From assembly GCA_002692855.1 (NCBI GenBank), contig NZMJ01000119.1, forward strand, positions 1 through 64,000: 64,000 bases of DNA. Reading direction: 5' to 3'. Below are positions 39,012-45,952 of the stretch, piece after piece. Under the pieces are notes generated by a model. The model saw only the letters and a program-made list of their open reading frames with translations, did no database searches and had not been told where the DNA came from. The translations under genes and the position numbers were made by a program. Within the stretch, counting starts at the first letter, position 1; each line of letters begins with the position of its first letter. Source of the DNA: Maricaulis sp. Lineage in GTDB: Bacteria > Pseudomonadota > Alphaproteobacteria > Caulobacterales > Maricaulaceae.

Positions 39012-40025
39012 TCAGAAGCCTTCCAGCACCAGCTTTCCCTTGGCCTTTCCCGACTCCAGGAAGGTATGCGCCCGGATCAGGTTTTCGGCGTTGATCCTTC
39101 CCACTGTTTCGGTGGCCGTCGACCGGATCGTGCCCGCATCAATCAGGCGCGACACCGTGTCGAGGATTTCCTTCTGTCGGCTCATGTCGGCGGTCTGGAA
39201 CAGGGGCCGGGTGAACATCAATTCCCAATGAGCAGAGATCGACTTCGATTTGAACGGGACGATATTCAGCGTGTCCGGCGCTTCGATCAGGCCGAACCGG
39301 CCCTGCGGGGCCAGCAATTCGCCGGACGGGACGACATAATCTTGTGAATGGGTGGTGCAAAAGACATGTCCGGGCTGACCGATGCCCAGGGCGGCGATCT
39401 GGCCGGGCAGGTCCTGGCTGTGATCGACCACGTGATGCGCACCAAGCGCCTTCACCCAGTCGCGTGTCTCGGGACGCGAGGCAGTGGCGATAACGGTCAG
39501 GTCAGTCAGCGCGCGAAGAAGCTGTACGGCAATCGAACCGACTCCGCCCGCCCCGCCGATGATCACGACAGCCTTTGCAGCGCCCGGTACGGGATCGTTC
39601 ACCCGCAACCGGTCGAACAGCATTTCGTAGGCGGTCAGCGTGGTGAGGGGCAGGGCGGCGGCGGAAGCGGCGGGAATGGATTGCGGTGCATGTCCCACGA
39701 TGCGTTCGTCAACGAGGTGGAATTCGGCATTTGTACCAGCGCGGTCGATGACACCGGCATACCAGACCCGGTCACCCGCTTTGTACAGTGAGGTCTCGTC
39801 GCCTGCTTCGATCACTTCGCCGACGGCATCCCAGCCGAGAATGGCGGGACCGTCGCCTTCAGGCGGACGGGTCTTCCGGATCTTGAAATCAACCGGATTG
39901 ACCGAAACCGCATCGACACGCACCAGAAGGTCGCGTCCGGTTGCGGTCGGAGTTTCGGTTTCAAAATCGATCAGGGCGTCGGGACGATCGAGCGATCCCG
40001 CCTGTCTGTATCCAACGGCTTTCAT
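39012..40025 (-). CDS. Zinc-type alcohol dehydrogenase/quinone oxidoreductase family
   Basis: 337 aa. Medium-chain dehydrogenase of the zinc-independent quinone-oxidoreductase-like branch: RVDAVSVNPVDFKIR, ILGWDAVGEVIEAG, VVIIGGAGGVGSIAVQLL (NADPH motif AxxGxxG variant) and RPETRDWVKALGAHHVVDH. The zinc-ligand set of classical alcohol dehydrogenases is absent. Lies 27 bases downstream of an SDR gene and divergent from an HxlR regulator, a setting typical of electrophile or quinone detoxification. Confidence 0.85.
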   Translation of the reverse strand: MKAVGYRQAGSLDRPDALIDFETETPTATGRDLLVRVDAVSVNPVDFKIRKTRPPEGDGPAILGWDAVGEVIEAGDETSLYKAGDRVWYAGVIDRAGTNAEFHLVDERIVGHAPQSIPAASAAALPLTTLTAYEMLFDRLRVNDPVPGAAKAVVIIGGAGGVGSIAVQLLRALTDLTVIATASRPETRDWVKALGAHHVVDHSQDLPGQIAALGIGQPGHVFCTTHSQDYVVPSGELLAPQGRFGLIEAPDTLNIVPFKSKSISAHWELMFTRPLFQTADMSRQKEILDTVSRLIDAGTIRSTATETVGRINAENLIRAHTFLESGKAKGKLVLEGF

Positions 40026-40052
40026 GGGGGTGTCCTTGCAGGGCTGCGCGGT

Positions 40053-40862
40053 TCAGGCGAGGTAAGAGTCGATGAGCGTGTGGATGCGGTCGGTGACCGC
40101 ACCGGTCTTCCCGCTGTCGCGGGCATCAAAATGGGGTGGGCCGAAGTCGCCGGCGTCATTGTCGAAATAGCGCCCGTTCGCGGCGGCAAAGCGCGGCTCG
40201 GTCGCTGCGGCGACCAGAATGTCGGCGCCGATGCCGATATCCTTTCCGGCGATACCGAAACCTTCCTTGACCATCTTGCTGGCGAGCAGCGAGCCGGGAT
40301 TGACCGCAATGAAGACCGGTCCCGCCGCTCCATGCCTGTTGGCCATGTGTGCGGACCACATTGTCACGGCCAGCTTGCTCTGGGCATAGGCGTCCATGTC
40401 AGCCAGACGGGTTCTGCCTGATAGCGCGTCCAGATCGACGGACGCCTGCGCGGCGGAGGACAGAGTGATGACGCGGCTGTCGGGCGTCATCACGCCGAGC
40501 AAGGCTTCGGTCAAAAGGGCGGGGGCCAGTGTGTTGACGACGAAGCGTACATCCATTCCGTCCGCAGTGACGGGCGCGGACGTCTTCAGCACACCGGCAT
40601 TATTGATCAGCACGTCGATCCGGTCGTGATTGGCGCGAATGTCCCGCGCCATGCGGGCGACGTCTGCGAGGTCGGCGAAATCCGCCAGGAAGGTCTCCGA
40701 TCGGCCCACGCCCGGAATGGCACGCAGTTCGCCGGCCACACGGTCGAGCTTTTCCCGGCTTCGCCCGTGAAGCAGCAGCGTGTGCCCGGCGGGTGCGAGC
40801 CGACGGGCGGTTTCCAGCCCGATGCCGTCTGTCGCACCGGTGATGAGGAAGGTCTGGGGCAT
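40053..40862 (-). CDS. SDR family oxidoreductase (retinol-dehydrogenase-like)
   Basis: 269 aa from MPQTFLITG at 40862. Cofactor motif TGATDGIGLETARRLA, NNAG block LINNAGVL, catalytic Ser in TLSSAAQ and Tyr-Lys in DAYAQSKLAVT. Substrate unknown. Transcribed with the downstream dehydrogenase and divergently from hxlR, with a 115-base regulatory gap between. Confidence 0.88.
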   Translation of the reverse strand: MPQTFLITGATDGIGLETARRLAPAGHTLLLHGRSREKLDRVAGELRAIPGVGRSETFLADFADLADVARMARDIRANHDRIDVLINNAGVLKTSAPVTADGMDVRFVVNTLAPALLTEALLGVMTPDSRVITLSSAAQASVDLDALSGRTRLADMDAYAQSKLAVTMWSAHMANRHGAAGPVFIAVNPGSLLASKMVKEGFGIAGKDIGIGADILVAAATEPRFAAANGRYFDNDAGDFGPPHFDARDSGKTGAVTDRIHTLIDSYLA

Positions 40863-40929
40863 GGCGTCTGGCGTCCCTTGTGGCGGCTGCGGGCTTTGAC
40901 AACGGTGTCGAGGCAGCGCATATGCAGCC

Positions 40930-40972
40930 GCACATTCGAATGCGCAAGTACGCACAAGAAAGGCCTATAGGC
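40930..40972. promoter_or_regulatory. Palindromes in the SDR/HxlR divergent gap
   Basis: Three dyads are packed here: GCACATTCGAATGCGC (16 bp, one mismatch pair, 40930-40945), TGCG-CAAGTA-CGCA (40941-40954) and GCCTATAGGC (40963-40972). HxlR regulators bind such dyads near their own gene, so one of them is a candidate operator. Confidence 0.45.
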
Positions 40973-40977
40973 ACATA

Positions 40978-41340
40978 ATGGATACTGTAGACACGACGAA
41001 CGCCGCGACGGCCTCCCGCTTCGAGCGCTATGACTGCAGTGCCGGGTGTCCGGTCGAAGCCGCGCTTGAACAGATTTCCGGGAAATGGAAGGGATTGATC
41101 ATCTTCCACCTCCTTGATGGCACGCTGCGCTTCAACGAACTGGCCCGCCAGGTCGGGGGCGTGACGCAGCGCAGCCTCACCAAGCAGCTGCGCGAGCTGG
41201 AAGAAGCCGGCATTGTCGACCGGCAGGTTTACGCCGTCGTGCCGCCGAAGGTGGAGTATTCCCTGACCGACAAGGGACAGCACCTGCGCCCCGTCATCGA
41301 TGCGCTCGCCGAGTGGGGCGTGCGCTTCCCCAAGGGCTGA
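40978..41340 (+). CDS. HxlR-family winged-helix regulator with N-terminal cysteines
   Basis: 120 aa. The HxlR core runs from CPVEAALEQISGKWKGLIIF through LRFNELARQVGGVTQRSLTK to YSLTDKGQHLRPV. Two cysteines (C20 and C24) lie just before the DNA-binding domain, where YodB/QorR-type members hold a redox-sensing cysteine. Divergent from an SDR and a quinone-oxidoreductase-like gene, so a quinone or aldehyde sensor is plausible. No ligand is known. Confidence 0.9.
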   Translation: MDTVDTTNAATASRFERYDCSAGCPVEAALEQISGKWKGLIIFHLLDGTLRFNELARQVGGVTQRSLTKQLRELEEAGIVDRQVYAVVPPKVEYSLTDKGQHLRPVIDALAEWGVRFPKG

Positions 41341-41347
41341 GCCCGAG

Positions 41348-41515
41348 CAAACAAACGCCCCGGCCCGGATTTGAATCTCGGAGCCGGGGCGAGTTTGGTC
41401 ACGCACTCGAAGGGAGAAGTGTGCACTCCCGCATTCTTCCGCTTGAAAGTGTGCGGCGGACCGGGCGTCCCTGCGAGGGATGAACGGGAAACCCGGCCCG
41501 CCTTTGGGAGTGCAC
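41348..41515 (-). ncRNA. Candidate structured small RNA A (CUCCC-loop type)
   Basis: This falls in the 385-base gene-free gap 41341-41725. On the minus strand: an outer dyad GTGCACTCCC / GGGAGTGCAC (41421-41430 with 41506-41515) encloses inner hairpins (TCCCT-GCG-AGGGA); then a hairpin with loop TCTCCCTTCG; then a 9-bp GC stem (CGCCCCGGC / GCCGGGGCG, 41356-41391) followed by TTTGTTTG. The final stem plus T-rich tail looks like a terminator. It resembles candidate B at 56464. The remaining 41516-41725 holds the CtrA box and promoter of the next gene. Confidence 0.35.
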
Positions 41516-41654
41516 GCTCATGAAACTAGCGGTCCGGCAATGAATGCTGGCTGACGCCGGCAACCTTTGTTTGGACACCTTTGGGGCAGCTTCGCCGCTC
41601 TCCTGACAGGCGAGCGCCCTCCGCTTGGTTCGCGTTTGCGGTTTGCCGGGGGCG

Positions 41655-41670
41655 TTAAGCTGTGGTTAAC
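41655..41670 (+). promoter_or_regulatory. CtrA-type binding site
   Basis: TTAA-GCTGTGG-TTAAC matches the CtrA consensus TTAA-N7-TTAAC exactly, 55 bases upstream of the exported-protein gene at 41726. It overlaps the -10 side of a putative promoter (TTGCCG, 17 bases, TTAACT at 41643-41671). This suggests cell-cycle control by CtrA. Confidence 0.65.
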
Positions 41671-41725
41671 TTTCCTGACCAGCGCCGGGGGGCGGTGCAA
41701 ACGGACCCTGAGGATCACGATCCAG

Positions 41726-42139
41726 ATGAAGAAATTCCTGATTGCCACCGCCATTGCGGGCTTGATGGCCGCACCGGCTTTTGCTGACGGCATGGACAAT
41801 GCCACCGGCAACACCGTCCGCGTCATCATCGACGAGGCCGGCCACGGCTTCGACGCCTATTTCGACGCCGACGGTAGCTATTCCGACAGCCTGGGCCGCA
41901 CCGGTGCGACCTGGAGCCTGAGCGATTCCGGCGAGCTTTGCGTCAATCCGCCCGAGGGCATGATGCAGGAGGACGGGACGCCGATCGAACCCGATTGCGG
42001 CCCCTGGAACAGCGATCTCGCCGTGGGCGACAGCTGGGAAACCGATGGCTGGTCCGACGATGGTTCGACGCTCACCGTCTCGATCATCGAAGGCCGCGGC
42101 CACGACGCCCCGTCCCTTCCGCCGCGTCCGGCCGAGTAG
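41726..42139 (+). CDS. Exported hypothetical protein under a CtrA box
   Basis: 137 aa, not recognised. Signal peptide MKKFLIATAIAGLMAAPAFA, cleaved after AFA. The mature protein is acidic with two cysteines (GELCVNPP and PDCGPW) and Gly/Asp-rich turns (FDAYFDADGSYSDSLGRTG; SWETDGWSDDGSTL). Likely a small periplasmic or envelope domain. The CtrA site and the promoter lie just upstream, and a strong terminator lies just downstream, so it is a monocistronic unit. Confidence 0.7.
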   Translation: MKKFLIATAIAGLMAAPAFADGMDNATGNTVRVIIDEAGHGFDAYFDADGSYSDSLGRTGATWSLSDSGELCVNPPEGMMQEDGTPIEPDCGPWNSDLAVGDSWETDGWSDDGSTLTVSIIEGRGHDAPSLPPRPAE

Positions 42140-42170
42140 ACGTCACACGCGTAGATTACCCCTCCATCTT

Positions 42171-42220
42171 GGGGCGGCCCTACCTCCTTCGCGGAGGCCG
42201 GGCCGCCCGCTTTGTTTTTG
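42171..42220 (+). terminator. Rho-independent terminator of the 41726 gene
   Basis: Stem GGGCGGCCC / GGGCCGCCC with an inner CCTCC-TTCG-GGAGG-type hairpin, followed by GCTTTGTTTTTG. Confidence 0.8.
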
Positions 42221-42268
42221 CGTCCGGCACTAATCCCCGCCCGGACGCGCGCGCCCTAGCCTTGGCGC

Positions 42269-42835
42269 ATGACACCACCCGACCGCGAGACGATCCACGC
42301 CGCGCTGGCCCGCAAGGGCCATGTGCGCTTCGCCAGCCCCCGGGGCTATGACCTCAACATCGTGGCCGTGCGCGCCGCCAACCCGGTCCCCGGCCAGTTC
42401 GACGACTGGCTGAGCGTCAGCTGGCGCAGCGGCGCACACTGGCAGGACCTCGTCTTCAGCGTCACCACCGATCCGGGGCCCTACTACCGCGACCACCCGC
42501 TCCACCCCGCCGGCGCAGCGTTGCTGGCGGCGGGGCAGTATCGCGCCAGCCACCACATCGCCCGGCACAAGGGCCGCTATGAGGCGCTGTGCCAGCGGCC
42601 GGGCACGGCCCTGCCGGTCTGGCGCGGCGGCGCGCTGCACCGCGACGGGACGGGCCTCAACATCCACCGCGCCGCCGCAGCCGGCACCACCTCGGCGGTC
42701 GGGCGCTGGTCGGCGGGCTGCATCGTCCTGGCCAATGCCGACGACTTCACCGTCTTCATGGAGGTCTGCCGCATCGCGGCGCGGATCTGGGGCAATGCCT
42801 TCACCGTCACGCTGCTGGAGGAGCGGGATCTGTGA
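42269..42835 (+). CDS. Putative L,D-transpeptidase-like (YkuD-type) or phage lysin-like protein
   Basis: 188 aa. The C-terminal region has His133 in GLNIHRA and, 15 residues on, VGRWSAGCIVLANADDF, with Cys151: the H-x(n)-S-x-GC arrangement of the YkuD catalytic core, in the spacing seen in phage-type peptidoglycan enzymes. The N-terminal half is unrecognised. There is no signal peptide, which fits a phage origin or an unusual export route. The transpeptidase call rests on the motif only. Confidence 0.45.
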   Translation: MTPPDRETIHAALARKGHVRFASPRGYDLNIVAVRAANPVPGQFDDWLSVSWRSGAHWQDLVFSVTTDPGPYYRDHPLHPAGAALLAAGQYRASHHIARHKGRYEALCQRPGTALPVWRGGALHRDGTGLNIHRAAAAGTTSAVGRWSAGCIVLANADDFTVFMEVCRIAARIWGNAFTVTLLEERDL

Positions 42836-43000
42836 CGCCGGAATGACGGGTGAGGGGAATGAAAATACGGAACCCTCGCCGCTGCCAGACGCTTTTCCCT
42901 TCACACACGAAGGCGCGGGCGGTCACGCTCGCGCCATGTTAGGCTGGTTGGATGCGCGCCTGGGGACGCGGCGCGGAACCGGGAAGACAAGGGGAAGTTC

Positions 43001-43333
43001 ATGGGAATTCTGCTCGGACGCATCACGTCCACATCCGTCACGCTCGTCATCGCCTTTCTGCTCGCACTGGCGATGCTGGTCACGCTGGGGCTTTACGCGC
43101 CGAACGTCCTGAACTGGATTCTCGACGGCGCGGAGATGGTCGAGGACTGGCTGACCCATACCGGCCTGCCCAACCGCTACAACAATTTCGTCCGCCTCTT
43201 CCTGGGCGACGAACAGCTCACCTTCCTCTTCTTCACCATCATCGCGCGCATCATCGTCGCGATCGTCGGCACGGCGTTTTCCAGCGCCTTCTTCCCGAAG
43301 GAGAAGAAGCCTTACGAGAAGCGCTTCGGCTAG
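43001..43333 (+). CDS. Hypothetical two-helix membrane protein
   Basis: 110 aa. Two hydrophobic helices (about residues 14-34 and 74-96) flank a short segment containing HTGLPNRYNNFVRLFLGD; the C-terminus is basic (PKEKKPYEKRFG), presumably cytoplasmic. AAGGGGAAG lies upstream of the ATG. Not recognised. Convergent with the truncated gene next to it, 4 bases apart. Confidence 0.6.
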   Translation: MGILLGRITSTSVTLVIAFLLALAMLVTLGLYAPNVLNWILDGAEMVEDWLTHTGLPNRYNNFVRLFLGDEQLTFLFFTIIARIIVAIVGTAFSSAFFPKEKKPYEKRFG

Positions 43334-43337
43334 GGCC

Positions 43338-43649
43338 TCATTCCTCCACCACTTCCTCCCCCGGCGCCCACGGGCGGCACAGCGCCGAGCGCGGCACGAC
43401 CGGATAGGTGCCGCCATCGCGCATCGGCAGGCCGGAGGCGGCATGATGCCGGGCTTCAATGTACTCGCCCGGCTCGGGCGGCGGCGGCATGCGTGACGGG
43501 TCGGCGATGAAGACCGGGCGCTGCCTTTGCGCCACCTCCAGCCCCATCCGGTAGGTCAGGATCAGCCGCGCAATATCGAGCGGCATGGAATCGGGCGGGC
43601 GATAGCCGTCCGGCTTCGGCAGGGCGTTCAGCGCCTTTGCGGCGTCCTG
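43338..43649 (-). pseudogene. 5'-truncated gene fragment at the island edge
   Basis: The minus-strand frame is open from 43649 to the stop at 43338 and reads as ordinary protein from its first codon (QDAAKALNALPKPDGYRPPD, then SMPLDIARLILTYRMG, ending GEEVVEE), with no start codon near its upstream end; the ATG at 43586 has no ribosome site and would drop coding-like sequence. It looks like the C-terminal third of a longer protein cut off at 43650. The protein family is not recognised. Confidence 0.5.
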
Positions 43650-43803
43650 CTACGCGGCTTGACCGTCCTCAAAGGTGGCGGTTATCGCGCCGCCTATCCC
43701 GACCAGCGCAACAAGTGAGTTCTCCAGCGCGGAGCGCTCGCTTTTCTCCGCGAAGGCGGGGAAGGTTAGCTTAGCTATCCGCAGTGTGGGGGATGCAACG
43801 GAG

Positions 43804-44748
43804 GTGACTAGTGTTAACAGTACAAATCGCGGTTACAATACCGCCTCGTTGCAACTCGAATCGAAATTCTTGCGCGCGGACTTCAACTTGACCGAGATTG
43901 AAAGCAATCATTTGACAAGACACGGACCTAGCCCGATCCGTTGGGCCGGGAGCAAGCGCTATGTCGTAGCCGGCCTCTCCGACGCAATTCGTGAGAGTAA
44001 TTTGCATTATGTCGAGCCGTTTGCGGGTTCAGCCGCGCTGTTTTTCGGAGCACGACCAAACTCAGCCACCCTAGGCGACCTAAATGGTAAATTAATAAAT
44101 TTTTACAAGAGATTAAGAGAGGGCGCCAAAGAGCTACATGCTGGAATGTCCGGTTTAAGCAGAGACGTAGAAACATATAATCGAATCAGGAAAAAATTTA
44201 ATGAAGGGTCTGGAAACTCCCTCGAAGCGGCCATCCAGTTTGCGTATTTGAATCGCAACTGCTTCAATGGAATCTGGAGAACAAATCAAAGAGGAGAATT
44301 CAACGTTCCATTTAGTAAAAACAGTAGATCGGAATATCCGAGTGAAGAGCACTATCAAAAATCTGCTGAAAATCTAAAACGCGCAAAACTATATTGCTCT
44401 GATTTTCGTAAATTGATTGAACAAAATGCAAAAAAAGATTGCATTTTATTTGTCGACCCGCCATACTTTTCTGGTTCTGAGAGAATTTTTATTGAATACG
44501 GATCGGAGTGCTTCAAAAAGAATGACTTAGATGATCTAGTGTATTTGCTTCACAAAGCAAACCGCAATGGCGCAAGAATAATTTTTACATATCATAACGA
44601 CAAATCTGTCGCAGATAAGTTTCCGGGCTGGCTCAAGGGGAAGATATCTGTCACTCGGAACGTTGGGGGCTTCTCAGGGTCACGAAAGGGAGCGTCAGAG
44701 CTTCTGATTACAAATTGGCAACCAGCATTAAGGTGTCTCCCATGCTAG
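43804..44748 (+). CDS. D12-class adenine-specific DNA methyltransferase
   Basis: 314 aa from a GTG at 43804; the start is uncertain, with TTG at 43849 or 43888 also in frame. The D12/Dam-type motifs are present: AdoMet-site PIRWAGSKRY, EPFAGSAALFFGA, DLNGKLINFYKRLRE and the catalytic DPPY at about residues 218-221 (FVDPPYFSG), then GARIIFTYHND. It N6-methylates adenine at an unknown site. First gene of the AT-rich island, 16 bases before the phosphoesterase. No linked classical restriction enzyme is seen; the neighbours may supply that role. Confidence 0.88.
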   Translation: MTSVNSTNRGYNTASLQLESKFLRADFNLTEIESNHLTRHGPSPIRWAGSKRYVVAGLSDAIRESNLHYVEPFAGSAALFFGARPNSATLGDLNGKLINFYKRLREGAKELHAGMSGLSRDVETYNRIRKKFNEGSGNSLEAAIQFAYLNRNCFNGIWRTNQRGEFNVPFSKNSRSEYPSEEHYQKSAENLKRAKLYCSDFRKLIEQNAKKDCILFVDPPYFSGSERIFIEYGSECFKKNDLDDLVYLLHKANRNGARIIFTYHNDKSVADKFPGWLKGKISVTRNVGGFSGSRKGASELLITNWQPALRCLPC

Positions 44749-44764
44749 TGTTAGGGCGCCTCCC

Positions 44765-45952
44765 ATGAAAGATTTTCTTATTATTAGCGATATCCATTGT
44801 TCCGCAGATCCCCTAGGTGCGCACAACGGAACGTCATATGTAAGCAGCAAAATTTCAGATGGAGATATAAATCATCCTTTCGCTGGCATCCGGAAGGCAT
44901 TAACGGGGCATTCCGTCGATGCAGTTCTGTGTCCGGGGGACATAACCGATAAGGCGGAGCCCGACACCCTCATCTATGCATGGGGTGCCCTTGCGCAACT
45001 TAGTCGTGACCTGAATGCCGAGTTGATTGCTTGCTCAGGAAATCACGATCTCGACTCCCGTCATAAGCACAACGCAGATCCGGCTGGTCTTATTATGGCG
45101 CTTCGCCCACGCTTGCCATTACACGATAGAACGGCTTATTTAGAATATTGGGCCGAAAAATTCACTCTTTCGAGACGAAGCGATACAAGTTTACTAATTG
45201 TAAATACGGCCGCATTTCACGGTGGTGGTCCTAATCAGGCCGCTGAGCTCGAACACGGCCGCATTAGCGACCATACACTCGACAAAATACGGTCGGCACT
45301 TGCGGAGACTAACTTAGGCAGTTTTGGCGTTCTTCTGTGCCACCACCATCTAGTTCGCAACAACGAGGTTCGTGAAGTCGACTATTCGGAGGCAATCGGC
45401 GGCCAAGCGCTTCTGGAGATAATCGAGAGTACCGGTAAGCCATGGCTCGTGGTTCATGGTCATAAGCACCGCCCTCGCGTGATGTACGCTCAGGGGGGGA
45501 GTGGCTCACCCATCATCCTAAGCGCGGCCTCATTTAGCGCCAATGTACGTCGCGATGCACTAAATCACGCGCCTAATCAAATGCACTTAGTGAGTGTCGA
45601 TCCTGGCGCTGCTTCGGCAATGAATTTGGACCTCGTAGGCAAAGTTCGTAGTTGGAATTGGCTGCCGAACATCGGCTGGAAGCCTGCGATAAACCCTGCT
45701 GGGCTCCCACATGAGAGTGGTTTTGGTGCACGATCCGCGAAATCGCAGATCATTAGTGACCTAAAAAAATTAGCGGTAAGTCACAATGGAAACGTGATTA
45801 AACGCGCCGAGATACTCACTAGGGTGCCACTATTGGATTATCTCCTACCGCAAGATCTAGAAAGAGTGATCGAAGACTTAGAGTCGGACGCGGAAATTGC
45901 GTTAGCGCGAAACGAGGTAGGCCTATTAGCTGAGATTGGGGCAGTCACATGA
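44765..45952 (+). CDS. Calcineurin-like metallophosphoesterase
   Basis: 395 aa. All five metallophosphoesterase motifs are visible: D9/H11 (SDIHC), GDITD (58-62), GNHD (92-95), CHHH (192-195) and GHKH (232-235), so a two-metal active site is intact. The C-terminal 100 residues (SQIISDLKKLAVSHNG, RVIEDLESDAEIAL) look like a small helical or winged-helix domain, not part of the catalytic fold. It might be a nuclease or phosphodiesterase. Overlaps the ATPase start by 4 bases (ATGA), so it is coupled to it. Confidence 0.85.
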   Translation: MKDFLIISDIHCSADPLGAHNGTSYVSSKISDGDINHPFAGIRKALTGHSVDAVLCPGDITDKAEPDTLIYAWGALAQLSRDLNAELIACSGNHDLDSRHKHNADPAGLIMALRPRLPLHDRTAYLEYWAEKFTLSRRSDTSLLIVNTAAFHGGGPNQAAELEHGRISDHTLDKIRSALAETNLGSFGVLLCHHHLVRNNEVREVDYSEAIGGQALLEIIESTGKPWLVVHGHKHRPRVMYAQGGSGSPIILSAASFSANVRRDALNHAPNQMHLVSVDPGAASAMNLDLVGKVRSWNWLPNIGWKPAINPAGLPHESGFGARSAKSQIISDLKKLAVSHNGNVIKRAEILTRVPLLDYLLPQDLERVIEDLESDAEIALARNEVGLLAEIGAVT

